64,000 nt of DNA, from NCBI GenBank assembly GCA_032622095.1, contig CP136062.1, positions 200,301,828 to 200,365,827 of the forward strand, in the 5' to 3' direction. Below are positions 1 to 13,300 of the stretch, one piece after another. How positions within the stretch are numbered: position 1 is the stretch's first letter; every line of letters starts with the position of its first letter. The stretch is from Siphonodentalium dalli (Eukaryota; Mollusca; Scaphopoda; Gadilida; Siphonodentaliidae). The notes under the pieces were generated by a model. It searched no databases, had not been told where the DNA came from, and saw nothing but the letters and a program-made list of their open reading frames with translations. The translations under genes were made by a program, and so were the position numbers.

Positions 1-53
1 AACTTCGGTGATCGGACGAGAACCGGTGGTTTCAACGTGATATGGCCGTAGAC
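1..53 (-). rRNA. 5S rRNA, partial at window edge
   Basis: This is the first 53 nt of a 5S gene on the minus strand, cut by the window boundary. It matches the same segment of every following unit. The RNA 5' end is at 53. Confidence 0.95.
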
Positions 54-118
54 ATAAAGTCCCTGTAATTTAAACAGCATATGGCTCCACATCCACCTGT
101 GTTTGGAAAATTGAAATG

Positions 119-128
119 CAAAAGTTTT
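119..128 (-). terminator. RNA polymerase III terminator of the 5S unit
   Basis: Reading the minus strand past the gene end at 129, the sequence is AAAACTTTTGC, so a run of four T lies at 123-120, five bases after the gene. A T4 run just after the gene is the normal polymerase III stop. The same arrangement recurs in nearly every unit. Confidence 0.8.
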
Positions 129-246
129 GTCTACAGCACCCGAGATTCCCAGGCGGTCACCCATCCAGGTACTAACCGGGCTCGACGTTGCTTAACTTCG
201 GTGATCGGACGAGAACCGGTGGTTTCAACGTGATATGGCCGTAGAC
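129..246 (-). rRNA. 5S rRNA, first complete gene (reference copy)
   Basis: This is the structural RNA of the large ribosomal subunit, made by RNA polymerase III. On the minus strand it starts GTCTACGGCCATATCACGTT and ends CTGTAGAC. The first nine bases pair with the last nine to form helix I (G1-C118 through C9-G110, with one G-U pair). The internal promoter is present: a box A-like AAGTTAAGCAACGTCG around nt 49-64 and a box C-like GGATGGGTGACCGCCTGGG around nt 81-99. The mature end may include one or two of the following A residues, giving 119-120 nt. Animal 5S genes commonly have GTCGGG where this one has GTCGAG at nt 61-66. That reading is consistent across the array, so it is the local consensus. 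Confidence 0.97.
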
Positions 247-267
247 ATAAAGTCCCTGTAATTTAAA
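247..267 (-). promoter_or_regulatory. AT-rich upstream element of the 5S unit
   Basis: On the minus strand the 21 bases before the 5S start at 246 read TTTAAATTACAGGGACTTTAT. TTTAAAT at about -21 to -15 is TATA-like and somewhat closer to the start than a canonical -25 to -30 element. It is conserved across units, but in a homogenised array conservation alone does not prove function. A role in start-site choice is inference. Confidence 0.4.
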
Positions 268-3200
268 CAGCATATGGCTCCACATCCACCTGTGTTTGAA
301 AAATTGAAATGCAAAAGTTTTGTCTACAGCACCCGAGATTCCCAGGCGGTCACCCATCCAGGTACTAACCGGGCTCGACGTTGCTTAACTTCGGTGATCG
401 GACGAGAACCGGTGGTTTCAACGTGATATGGCCGTAGACATAAAGTCCCTGTAATTTAAACAGCATATGGCTCCACATCCACCTGTGTTTGAAAAATTGA
501 AATGCAAAAGTTTTGTCTACAGCACCCGAGATTCCCAGGCGGTCACCCATCCAGGTACTAACCGGGCTCGACGTTGCTTAACTTCGGTGATCGGACGAGA
601 ACCGGTGGTTTCAACGTGATATGGCCGTAGACATAAAGTCCCTGTAATTTAAACAGCATATGGCTCCACATCCACCTGTGTTTGAAAAATTGAAATGCAA
701 AAGTTTTGTCTACAGCACCCGAGATTCCCAGGCGGTCACCCATCCAGGTACTAACCGGGCTCGACGTTGCTTAACTTCGGTGATCGGACGAGAACCGGTG
801 GTTTCAACGTGATATGGCCGTAGACATAAAGTCCCTGTAATTTAAACAGCATATGGCTCCACATCCACCTGTGTTTGAAAAATTGAAATGCAAAAGTTTT
901 GTCTACAGCACCCGAGATTCCCAGGCGGTCACCCATCCAGGTACTAACCGGGCTCGACGTTGCTTAACTTCGGTGATCGGACGAGAACCGGTGGTTTCAA
1001 CGTGATATGGCCGTAGACATAAAGTCCCTGTAATTTAAACAGCATATGGCTCCACATCCACCTGTGTTTGAAAAATTGAAATGCAAAAGTTTTGTCTACA
1101 GCACCCGAGATTCCCAGGCGGTCACCCATCCAGGTACTAACCGGGCTCGACGTTGCTTAACTTCGGTGATCGGACGAGAACCGGTGGTTTCAACGTGATA
1201 TGGCCGTAGACATAAAGTCCCTGTAATTTAAACAGCATATGGCTCCACGTCCACCTGTGTTTGAAAAATTGAAATGCAAAAGTTTTGTCTACAGCACCCG
1301 AGATTCCCAGGCGGTCACCCATCCAGGTACTAACCGGGCTCGACGTTGCTTAACTTCGGTGATCGGACGAGAACCGGTGGTTTCAACGTATTATGGCCGT
1401 AGACATAAAGTCCCTGTAATTTAAACAGCATATGGCTCCACATCCACCTGTGTTTGAAAAATTGAAATGCAAAAGTTTTGTCTACAGCACCCGAGATTCC
1501 CAGGCGGTCACCCATCCAGGTACTAACCGGGCTCGACGTTGCTTAACTTCGGTGATCGGACGAGAACCGGTGGTTTCAACGTGATATGGCCGTAGACATA
1601 AAGTCTCTGTAATTTAAACAGCATATGGCTCCACATCCACCTGTGTTTGAAAAATTGAAATGCAAAAGTTTTGTCTACAGCACCCGAGATTCCCAGGCGG
1701 TCACCCATCCAGGTACTAACCGGGCTCGACGTTGCTTAACTTCGGTGATCGGACGAGAACCGGTGGTTTCAACGTGATATGGCCGTAGACATAAAGTCCC
1801 TGTAATTTAAACAGCATATGGCTCCACATCCACCTGTGTTTGAAAAATTGAAATGCAAAAGTTTTGTCTACAGCACCCGAGATTCCCAGGCGGTCACCCA
1901 TCCAGGTACTAACCGGGCTCGACGTTGCTTAACTTCGGTGATCGGACGAGAACCGGTGGTTTCAACGTGATATGGCCGTAGACATAAAGTCCCTGTAATT
2001 TAAACAGCATATGGCTCCACATCCACCTGTGTTTGAAAAATTGAAATGCAAAAGTTTTGTCTACAGCACCCGAGATTCCCAGGCGGTCACCCATCCAGGT
2101 ACTAACCGGGCTCGACGTTGCTTAACTTCGGTGATCGGACGAGAACCGGTGGTTTCAACGTGATATGGCCGTAGACATAAAGCCCCTGTAATTTAAACAG
2201 CATATGGCTCCACATCCACCTGTGTTTGAAAAATTGAAATGCAAAAGTTTTGTCTACAGCACCCGAGATTCCCAGGCGGTCACCCATCCAGGTACTAACC
2301 GGGCTCGACGTTGCTTAACTTCGGTGATCGGACGAGAACCGGTGGTTTCAACGTGATATGGCCGTAGACATAAAGTCCCTGTAATTTAAACAGCATATGG
2401 CTCCACATCCACCTGTGTTTGAAAAATTGAAATGCAAAAGTTTTGTCTACAGCACCCGAGATTCCCAGGCGGTCACCCATCCAGGTACTAACCGAGCTCG
2501 ACGTTGCTTAACTTCGGTGATCGGACGAGAACCGGTGGTTTCAACGTGATATGGCCGTAGACATAAAGTCGCTGTAATTTAAACAGCATATGGCTCCACA
2601 TCCACCTGTGTTTGAAAAATTGAAATGCAAAAGTTTTGTCTACAGCACCCGAGATTCCCAGGCGGTCACCCATCCAGGTACTAACCGGGCTCGACGTTGC
2701 TTAACTTCGGTGATCGGACGAGAACCGGTGGTTTCAACGTGATATGGCCGTAGACATAAAGTCCCTGTAATTTAAACAGCATATGGCTCCACATCCACCT
2801 GTGTTTGAAAAATTGAAATGCAAAAGTTTTGTCTACTGCACCCGAGATTCCCAGGCGGTCACCCATCCAGGTACTAACCGGGCTCGACGTTGCTTAACTT
2901 CGGTGATCGGACGAGAACCGGTGGTTTCAACGTGATATGGCCGTAGACATAAAGTCCCTGTAATTTAAACAGCATATGGCTCCACATCCACCTGTGTTTG
3001 AAAAATTGAAATGCAAAAGTTTTGTCTACAGCACCCGAGATTCCCAGGCGGTCACCCATCCAGGTACTAACCGGGCTCGACGTTGCTTAACTTCGGTGAT
3101 CGGACGAGAACCGGTGGTTTCAACGTGATATGGCCGTAGACATAAAGTCCCTGTAATTTAAACAGCATATGGCTCCACATCCACCTGTGTTTGAAAAATT

Positions 3201-4224
3201 GAAATGCAAAAGTTTTGTCTACAGCACCCGAGATTCCCAGGCGGTCACCCATCCAGGTACTAACCGGGCTCGACGTTGCTTAACTTCGGTGATCGGACGA
3301 GAACCGGTGGTTTCAACGTGATATGGCCGTAGACATAAAGTCCCTGTAATTTAAACAGCATATGGCTCCACATCCACCTGTGTTTGAAAAATTGAAATGC
3401 AAAAGTTTTGTCTACAGCACCCGAGATTCCCAGGCGGTCACCCATCCAGGTACTAACCGGGCTCGACGTTGCTTAACTTCGGTGATCGGACGAGAACCGG
3501 TGGTTTCAACGTGATATGGCCGTAGACATAAAGTCCCTGTAATTTAAACAGCATATGGCTCCACATCCACCTGTGTTTGAAAAATTGAAATGCAAAAGTT
3601 TTGTCTACAGCACCCGAGATTCCCAGGCGGTCACCCATCCAGGTACTAACCGGGCTCGACGTTGCTTAACTTCGGTGATCGGACGAGAACCGGTGGTTTC
3701 AACGTGATATGGCCGTAGACATAAAGTCCCTGTAATTTAAACAGCATATGGCTCCACATCCACCTGTGTTTGAAAAATTGAAATGCAAAAGTTTTGTCTA
3801 CAGCACCCGAGATTCCCAGGCGGTCACCCATCCAGGTACTAACCGGGCTCGACGTTGCTTAACTTCGGTGATCGGACGAGAACCGGTGGTTTCAACGTGA
3901 TATGGCCGTAGACATAAAGTCCCTGTAATTTAAACAGCATATGGCTCCACATCCACCTGTGTTTGAAAAATTGAAATGCAAAAGTTTTGTCTACAGCACC
4001 CGAGATTCCCAGGCGGTCACCCATCCAGGTACTAACCGGGCTCGACGTTGCTTAACTTCGGTGATCGGACGAGAACCGGTGGTTTCAACGTGATATGGCC
4101 GTAGACATAAAGTCCCTGTAATTTAAACAGCATATGGCTCCACATCCACCTGTGTTTGAAAAATTGAAATGCAAAAGTTTTGTCTACAGCACCCGAGATT
4201 CCCAGGCGGTCACCCATCCAGGTA

Positions 4225-7200
4225 CTAACCGGGCTCGACGTTGCTTAACTTCGGTGATCGGACGAGAACCGGTGGTTTCAACGTGATATGACCGTAGACA
4301 TAAAGTCCCTGTAATTTAAACAGCATATGGCTCCACATCCACCTGTGTTTGAAAAATTGAAATGCAAAAGTTTTGTCTACAGCACCCGAGATTCTCAGGC
4401 GGTCACCCATCCAGGTACTAACCGGGCTCGACGTTGCTTAACTTCGGTGATCGGACGAGAACCGGTGGTTTCAACGTGATATGGCCGTAGACATAAAGTC
4501 CCTGTAATTTAAACAGCATATGGCTCCACATCCACCTGTGTTTGAAAAATTGAAATGCAAAAGTTTTGTCTACAGCACCCGAGATTCCCAGGCGGTCACC
4601 CATCCAGGTACTAACCGGGCTCGACGTTGCTTAACTTCGGTGATCGGACGAGAACCGGTGGTTTCAACGTGATATGGCCGTAGACATAAAGTCCCTGTAA
4701 TTTAAACAGCATATGGCTCCACATCCACCTGTGTTTGAAAAATTGAAATGCAAAAGTTTTGTCTACAGCACCCGAGATTCCCAGGCAGTCACCCATCCAG
4801 GTACTAATCGGGCTCGACGTTGCTTAACTTCGGTGATCGGACGAGAACCGGTGGTTTCAACGTGATATGGCCGTAGACATAAAGTCCCTGTAATTTAAAC
4901 AGCATATGGCTCCACATCCACCTGTGTTTGAAAAATTGAAATGCAAAAGTTTTGTCTACAGCACCCGTGATTCCCAGGCGGTCACCCATCCAGGTACTAA
5001 CCGGGCTCGACGTTGCTTAACTTCGGTGATCGGACGAGAACCGGTGGTTTCAACGTGATATGGCCGTAGACATAAAGTCCCTGTAATTTAAACAGCATAT
5101 GGCTCCACATCCACCTGTGTTTGAAAAATTGAAATGCAAAAGTTTTGTCTACAGCACCCGAGATTCCCAGGCGGTCACCCATCCAGGTACTAACCGGGCT
5201 CGACGTTGCTTAACTTCGGTGATCGGACGAGAACCGGTGGTTTCAACGTGATATGGCCGTAGACATAAAGTCCCTGTAATTTAAACAGCATATGGCTCCA
5301 CATCCACCTGTGTTTGAAAAATTGAAATGCAAAAGTTTTGTCTACAGCACCCGAGATTCCCAGGCGGTCACCCATCCAGGTACTAACCGGGCTCGACGTT
5401 GCTTAACTTCGGTGATCGGACGAGAACCGGTGGTTTCAACGTGATATGGCCGTAGACATAAAGTCCCTGTAATTTAAACAGCATATGGCTCCACATCCAC
5501 CTGTGTTTGAAAAATTGAAATGCAAAAGTTTTGTCTACAGCACCCGAGATTCCCAGGCGGTCACCCATCCAGGTACTAACCGGGCTCGACGTTGCTTAAC
5601 TTCGGTGATCGGACGAGAACCGGTGGTTTCAACGTGATATGGCCGTAGACATAAAGTCCCTGTAATTTAAACAGCATATGGCTCCACATCCACCTGTGTT
5701 TGAAAAATTGAAATGCAAAAGTTTTGTCTACAGCACCCGAGATTACCAGGCGGTCACCCATCCAGGTACTAACCGGGCTCGACGTTGCTTAACTTCGGTG
5801 ATCGGACGAGAACCGGTGGTTTCAACGTGATATGGCCGTAGACATAAAGTCCCTGTAATTTAAACAGCATATGGCTCCACATCCACCTGTGTTTGAAAAA
5901 TTGAAATGCAAAAGTTTTGTCTACAGCACCCGAGATTCCCAGGCGGTCACCCATCCAGGTACTAACCGGGCTCGACGTTGCTTAACTTCGGTGATCGGAC
6001 GAGAACCGGTGGTTTCAACGTGATATGGCCGTAGACATAAAGTCCCTGTAATTTAAACAGCATATGGCTCCACATCCACCTGTGTTTGAAAAATTGAAAT
6101 GCAAAAGTTTTGTCTACAGCACCCGAGATTCCCAGGCGGTCACCCATCCAGGTACTAACCGGGCTCGACGTTGCTTAACTTCGGTGATCGGACGAGAACC
6201 GGTGGTTTCAACGTGATATGGCCGTAGACATAAAGTCCCTGTAATTTAAACAGCATATGGCTCCACATCCACCTGTGTTTGAAAAATTGAAATGCAAAAG
6301 TTTTGTCTACAGCACCCGAGATTCCCAGGCGGTCACCCATCCAGGTACTAACCGGGCTCGACGTTGCTTAACTTCGGTGATCGGACGAGAACCGGTGGTT
6401 TCAACGTGATATGGCCGTAGACATAAAGTCCCTGTAATTTAAACAGCATATGGCTCCACATCCACCTGTGTTTGAAAAATTGAAATGCAAAAGTTTTGTC
6501 TACAGCACCCGAGATTCCCAGGCGGTCACCCATCCAGGTACTAACCGGGCTCGACGTTGCTTAACTTCGGTGATCGGACGAGAACCGGTGGTTTCAACGT
6601 GATATGGCCGTAGACATAAAGTCCCTGTAATTTAAACAGCATATGGCTCCACATCCACCTGTGTTTGAAAAATTGAAATGCAAAAGTTTTGTCTACAGCA
6701 CCCGAGATTCCCAGGCGGTCACCCATCCAGGTACTAACCGGGCTCGACGTTGCTTAACTTCGGTGATCGGACGAGAACCGGTGGTTTCAACGTGATATGG
6801 CCGTAGACATAAAGTCCCTGTAATTTAAACAGCATATGGCTCCACATCCACCTGTGTTTGAAAAATTGAAATGCAAAAGTTTTGTCTACAGCACCCGAGA
6901 TTCCCAGGCGGTCACCCATCCAGGTACTAACCGGGCTCGACGTTGCTTAACTTCGGTGATCGGACGAGAACCGGTGGTTTCAACGTGATATGACCGTAGA
7001 CATAAAGTCCCTGTAATTTAAACAGCATATGGCTCCACATCCACCTGTGTTTGAAAAATTGAAATGCAAAAGTTTTGTCTACAGCACCCGAGATTCTCAG
7101 GCGGTCACCCATCCAGGTACTAACCGGGCTCGACGTTGCTTAACTTCGGTGATCGGACGAGAACCGGTGGTTTCAACGTGATATGGCCGTAGACATAAAG

Positions 7201-7500
7201 TCCCTGTAATTTAAACAGCATATGGCTCCACATCCACCTGTGTTTGAAAAATTGAAATGCAAAAGTTTTGTCTACAGCACCCGAGATTCCCAGGCGGTCA
7301 CCCATCCAGGTACTAACCGGGCTCGACGTTGCTTAACTTCGGTGATCGGACGAGAACCGGTGGTTTCAACGTGATATGGCCGTAGACATAAAGTCCCTGT
7401 AATTTAAACAGCATATGGCTCCACATCCACCTGTGTTTGAAAAATTGAAATGCAAAAGTTTTGTCTACAGCACCCGAGATTCCCAGGCAGTCACCCATCC
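4225..7500 (-). repeat. 14-unit duplication inside the uniform block (offset 2702 bp)
   Basis: The same rare changes occur in the same order in two places: tatgaccg and ttctcagg in the units at 4225 and 6927, and aggcagtc in the units at 4611 and 7313. The offset is 2702 bp, exactly 14 x 193. A change in the unit at 4804 is absent from its partner at 7506, so it arose later or was erased. Confidence 0.8.
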
Positions 7501-10310
7501 AGGTACTAACCGGGCTCGACGTTGCTTAACTTCGGTGATCGGACGAGAACCGGTGGTTTCAACGTGATATGGCCGTAGACATAAAGTCCCTGTAATTTAA
7601 ACAGCATATGGCTCCACATCCACCTGTGTTTGAAAAATTGAAATGCAAAAGTTTTGTCTACAGCACCCGAGATTCCCAGGCGGTCACCCATCCAGGTACT
7701 AACCGGGCTCGACGTTGCTTAACTTCGGTGATCGGACGAGAACCGGTGGTTTCAACGTGATATGGCCGTAGACATAAAGTCCCTGTAATTTAAACAGCAT
7801 ATGGCTCCACATCCACCTGTGTTTGAAAAATTGAAATGCAAAAGTTTTGTCTACAGCACCCGAGATTCCCAGGCGGTCACCCATCCAGGTACTAACCGGG
7901 CTCGACGTTGCTTAACTTCGGTGATCGGACGAGAACCGGTGGTTTCAACGTGATATGGCCGTAGACATAAAGTCCCTGTAATTTAAACAGCATATGGCTC
8001 CACATCCACCTGTGTTTGAAAAATTGAAATGCAAAAGTTTTGTCTACAGCACCCGAGATTCCCAGGCGGTCACCCATCCAGGTACTAACCGGGCTCGACG
8101 TTGCTTAACTTCGGTGATCGGACGAGAACCGGTGGTTTCAACGTGATATGGCCGTAGACATAAAGTCCCTGTAATTTAAACAGCATATGGCTCCACATCC
8201 ACCTGTGTTTGAAAAATTGAAATGCAAAAGTTTTGTCTACAGCACCGGAGATTCCCAGGCGGTCACCCATCCAGGTACTAACCGGGCTCGACGTTGCTTA
8301 ACTTCGGTGATCGGACGAGAACCGGTGGTTTCAACGTGATATGGCCGTAGACATAAAGTCCCTGTAATTTAAACAGCATATGGCTCCACATCCACCTGTG
8401 TTTGAAAAATTGAAATGCAAAAGTTTTGTCTACAGCACCCGAGATTCCCAGGCGGTCACCCATCCAGGTACTAACCGGGCTCGACGTTGCTTAACTTCGG
8501 TGATCGGACGAGAACCGGTGGTTTCAACGTGATATGGCCGTAGACATAAAGTCCCTGTAATTTAAACAGCATATGGCTCCACATCCACCTGTGTTTGAAA
8601 AATTGAAATGCAAAAGTTTTGTCTACAGCACCCGAGATTCCCAGGCGGTCACCCATCCAGGTACTAACCGGGCTCGACGTTGCTTAACTTCGGTGATCGG
8701 ACGAGAACCGGTGGTTTCAACGTGATATGGCCGTAGACATAAAGTCCCTGTAATTTAAACAGCATATGGCTCCACATCCACCTGTGTTTGAAAAATTGAA
8801 ATGCAAAAGTTTTGTCTACAGCACCCGAGATTCCCAGGCGGTCACCCATCCAGGTACTAACCGGGCTCGACGTTGCTTAACTTCGGTGATCGGACGAGAA
8901 CCGGTGGTTTCAACGTGATATGGCCGTAGACATAAAGTCCCTGTAATTTAAACAGCATATGGCTCCACATCCACCTGTGTTTGAAAAATTGAAATGCAAA
9001 AGTTTTGTCTACAGCACCCGAGATTCCCAGGCGGTCACCCATCCAGGTACTAACCGGGCTCGACGTTGCTTAACTTCGGTGATCGGACGAGAACCGGTGG
9101 TTTCAACGTGATATGGCCGTAGACATAAAGTCCCTGTAATTTAAACAGCATATGGCTCCACATCCACCTGTGTTTGAAAAATTGAAATGCAAAAGTTTTG
9201 TCTACAGCACCCGAGATTCCCAGGCGGTCACCCATCCAGGTACTAACCGGGCTCGACGTTGCTTAACTTCGGTGATCGGACGAGAACCGGTGGTTTCAAC
9301 GTGATATGGCCGTAGACATAAAGTCCCTGTAATTTAAACAGCATATGGCTCCACATCCACCTGTGTTTGAAAAATTGAAATGCAAAAGTTTTGTCTACAG
9401 CACCCGAGATTCCCAGGCGGTCACCCATCCAGGTACTAACCGGGCTCGACGTTGCTTAACTTCGGTGATCGGACGAGAACCGGTGGTTTCAACGTGATAT
9501 GGCCGTAGACATAAAGTCCCTGTAATTTAAACAGCATATGGCTCCACATCCACCTGTGTTTGAAAAATTGAAATGCAAAAGTTTTGTCTACAGCACCCGA
9601 GATTCCCAGGCGGTCACCCATCCAGGTACTAACCGGGCTCGACGTTGCTTAACTTCGGTGATCGGACGAGAACCGGTGGTTTCAACGTGATATGGCCGTA
9701 GACATAAAGTCCCTGTAATTTAAACAGCATATGGCTCCACATCCACCTGTGTTTGAAAAATTGAAATGCAAAAGTTTTGTCTACAGCACCCGAGATTCCC
9801 AGGCGGTCACCCATCCAGGTACTAACCGGGCTCGACGTTGCTTAACTTCGGTGATCGGACGAGAACCGGTGGTTTCAACGTGATATGGCCGTAGACATAA
9901 AGTCCCTGTAATTTAAACAGCATATGGCTCCACATCCACCTGTGTTTGAAAAATTGAAATGCAAAAGTTTTGTCTACAGCACCCGAGATTCCCAGGCGGT
10001 CACCCATCCAGGTACTAACCGGGCTCGACGTTGCTTAACTTCGGTGATCGGACGAGAACCGGTGGTTTCAACGTGATATGGCCGTAGACATAAAGTCCCT
10101 GTAATTTAAACAGCATATGGCTCCACATCCACCTGTGTTTGAAAAATTGAAATGCAAAAGTTTTGTCTACAGCACCCGAGATTCCCAGGCGGTCACCCAT
10201 CCAGGTACTAACCGGGCTCGACGTTGCTTAACTTCGGTGATCGGACGAGAACCGGTGGTTTCAACGTGATATGGCCGTAGACATAAAGTCCCTGTAATTT
10301 AAACAGCATA

Positions 10311-13300
10311 TGGCTTCACATCCACCTGTGTTTGAAAAATTGAAATGCAAAAGTTTTGTCTACAGCACCCGAGATTCCCAGGCGGTCACCCATCCAGGTA
10401 CTAACCGGGCTCGACGTTGCTTAACTTCGGTGATCGGACGAGAACCGGTGGTTTCAACGTGATATGGCCGTAGACATAAAGTCCCTGTAATTTAAACAGC
10501 ATATGGCTCCACATCCACCTGTGTTTGAAAAATTGAAATGCAAAAGTTTTGTCTACAGCACCCGAGATTCCCAGGCGGTCACCCATCCAGGTACTAACCG
10601 GGCTCGACGTTGCTTAACTTCGGTGATCGGACGAGAACCGGTGGTTTCAACGTGATATGGCCGTAGACATAAAGTCCCTGTAATTTAAACAGCATATGGC
10701 TCCACATCCACCTGTGTTTGAAAAATTGAAATGCAAAAGTTTTGTCTACAGCACCCGAGATTCCCAGGCGGTCACCCATCCAGGTACTAACCGGGCTCGA
10801 AGTTGCTTAACTTCGGTGATCGGACGAGAACCGGTGGTTTCAACGTGATATGGCCGTAGACATAAAGTCCTTGTAATTTAAACAGCATATGGCTCCACAT
10901 CCACCTGTGTTTGAAAAATTGAAATGCAAAAGTGTTGTCTACAGCACCCGAGATTCCCAGGCGGTCACCCATCCAGGTACTAACCGGGCTTGACGTTGCT
11001 TAACTTCGGTGATCGGACGAGAACCGGTGGTTTCAACGTGATATGGCCGCAGACATAAAGTCCCTGTACTTTAAACAGCATATGGCTCCACATCCACCTG
11101 TGTTTGAAAAATTGAAATGCAAAAGTTTTGTCTACAGCACCCGAGATTCCCAGGCGGTCACCCATCCAGGTACTAACCGGGCTCGACGTTGCTTAACTTC
11201 GGTGATCGGACGAGAACCGGTGGTTTCAACGTGATATGGCCGTAGACATAAAGACCCTGTAATTTAAACAGCATATGGCTCCACATCCACCTGTGTTTGA
11301 AAAATTGAAATGCAAAAGTTTTGTCTACAGCACCCGAGATTCCCAGGCGGTCACCCATCCAGGTACTAACCGGGCTCGACGTTGCTTAACTTCGGTGATC
11401 GGACGAGAACCGGTGGTTTCAACGTGATATGGCCGTAGACATAAAGTCCCTGTAATTTAAACAGCATATGGCTCCACATCCACCTGTGTTTGAAAAATTG
11501 AAATGCAAAAGTTTTGGCTACAGCACCCGAGATTCCCACGCGGTCACCCATCCAGGTACTAACCGGGCTCGACGTTGCTTAACTTCGGTGATCGGACGAG
11601 AACCGGTGGTTTCAACGTGATATGGCCGTAGACATAAAGTCCCTGTAATTTAAACAGCATATGGCTCCACATCCACCTGTGTTTGAAAAATTAAAATGCA
11701 AAAGTTTTGTCTACAGCACCCGAGATTCCCAGGTGGTCACCCATCCAGGTACTAACCGGGCTCGAAGTTGCTTAACTTCGGTGATCGGACGAGAACCGGT
11801 GGTTTCAACGTGATATGGCCGTAGACATAAAGTCCCTGTAATTTAAACATCATATGGCTCCACATCCACCTGTGTTTGAAAAATTGAAATGCAAAAGGTT
11901 TGTCTACAGCACCCGAGATTCCCAGGCGGTCACCCATCCAGGTACTAACCGGGCTCGACGTTGCTTAACTTCGGTGATCGGACGAGAACCGGTGGTTTCA
12001 ACGTGATATGGCCGTAGACATAAAGTCCCTGTAATTTAAACATCATATGGCTCCACATCCACCTGTGTTTGAAAAATTGAAATGCAAAAGTTTTGTCTAC
12101 AGCACCCGAGATTCCCAGGCGGTCACCATCCAGGTACTAACCGGGCTCGACGTTGCTTAGCTTCGGTGATCGGACGAGAACCGGTGGTTTCAACGTGATA
12201 TGGCCGTAGACATAAAGTCCCTGTTATTTAAACATCATATGGCTCCACATCCACTTGTATTTGAAAAATTGAAATGCAAAAGTTTTGTCTACAGCACCCG
12301 AGATTCCCAGGCGGTCACCCATCCAGGTACTAACCGGGCTCGACGTTGCTTAACTTCGGTGATCGGACGAGAACCGGTGGTTTCAACGTGATATGGCCGT
12401 AGACATAAAGTCCCTGTAATTTAAACAGCATATGGCTCCACATCCACCTGTGTTTGAACAATTGAAACGCAAAAGTTTTGTCTACAGCACCCGAGATTCC
12501 CAGGCGGTCACCCATCCAGGTACTAACCGGGCTCGATGTTGCTTAACTTCGGTGATCGGACGAGAACCGGTGGTTTCAACGTGATATGGCCGTAGACATA
12601 AAGTCCCTGTAATTTAAACAGCATATGGCTCTACATCCACCTGTGTTTGAAAAATTGAAATGCAAAAGTTTTGTCTACAGCACCCGAGATTCCCAGGCGG
12701 TCACCCATCCAGGTACTAACCGGGCTCGACGTTGCTTAACTTCGGTGATCGGACGAGAACCGGTGGTTTCAACGTGATATGGCCGTAGACATAAAGTCCC
12801 TGTAATTTAAACAGCATATGGCTCCACATCCACCTGTGTTTGAAAAATTGAAATGCAAAAGTTTTGTCTACAGCACCCGAGATTCCCAGGTGGTCACCCA
12901 TCCAGGTACTAACCGGGCTCGAAGTTGCTTAACTTCGGTGATCGGACGAGAACCGGTGGTTTCAACGTGATATGGCCGTAGACATAAAGTCCCTGTAATT
13001 TAAACAGCATATGGCTCCACATCCACCTGTGTTTGAAAAATTGAAATGCAAAAGTTTTGTCTACAGCACCCGAGATTCCCAGGCGGTCACCCATCCAGGT
13101 ACTAACCGGGCTCGACGTTGCTTAACTTCGGTGATCGGACGAGAACCGGTGGTTTCAACGTGATATGGCCGTAGACATAAAGTCCCTGTAATTTAAACAG
13201 CATATGGCTCCACATCCACCTGTGTTTGAAAAATTGAAATGCAAAAGTTTTGTCTACAGCACCCGAGATTGCCAGGCGGTCACCCATCCAGGTACTAACC

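Larger units (their letters stand above)
129..12019 (-). rRNA. 62 5S rRNA genes at exact 193-bp spacing (G-type spacer block)
   Basis: Gene n occupies 129+193(n-1) to 246+193(n-1). Units up to about 10.8 kb are almost identical, with only scattered single substitutions (for example at the units starting near 1239, 2488, 4225, 4611 and 4804). The spacer reads aaacagcatatgg on the plus strand in nearly all of them. From about 10.8 kb substitutions become frequent, and a second spacer type (aaacatcatatgg) appears at about 11.85 kb. Confidence 0.95.
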
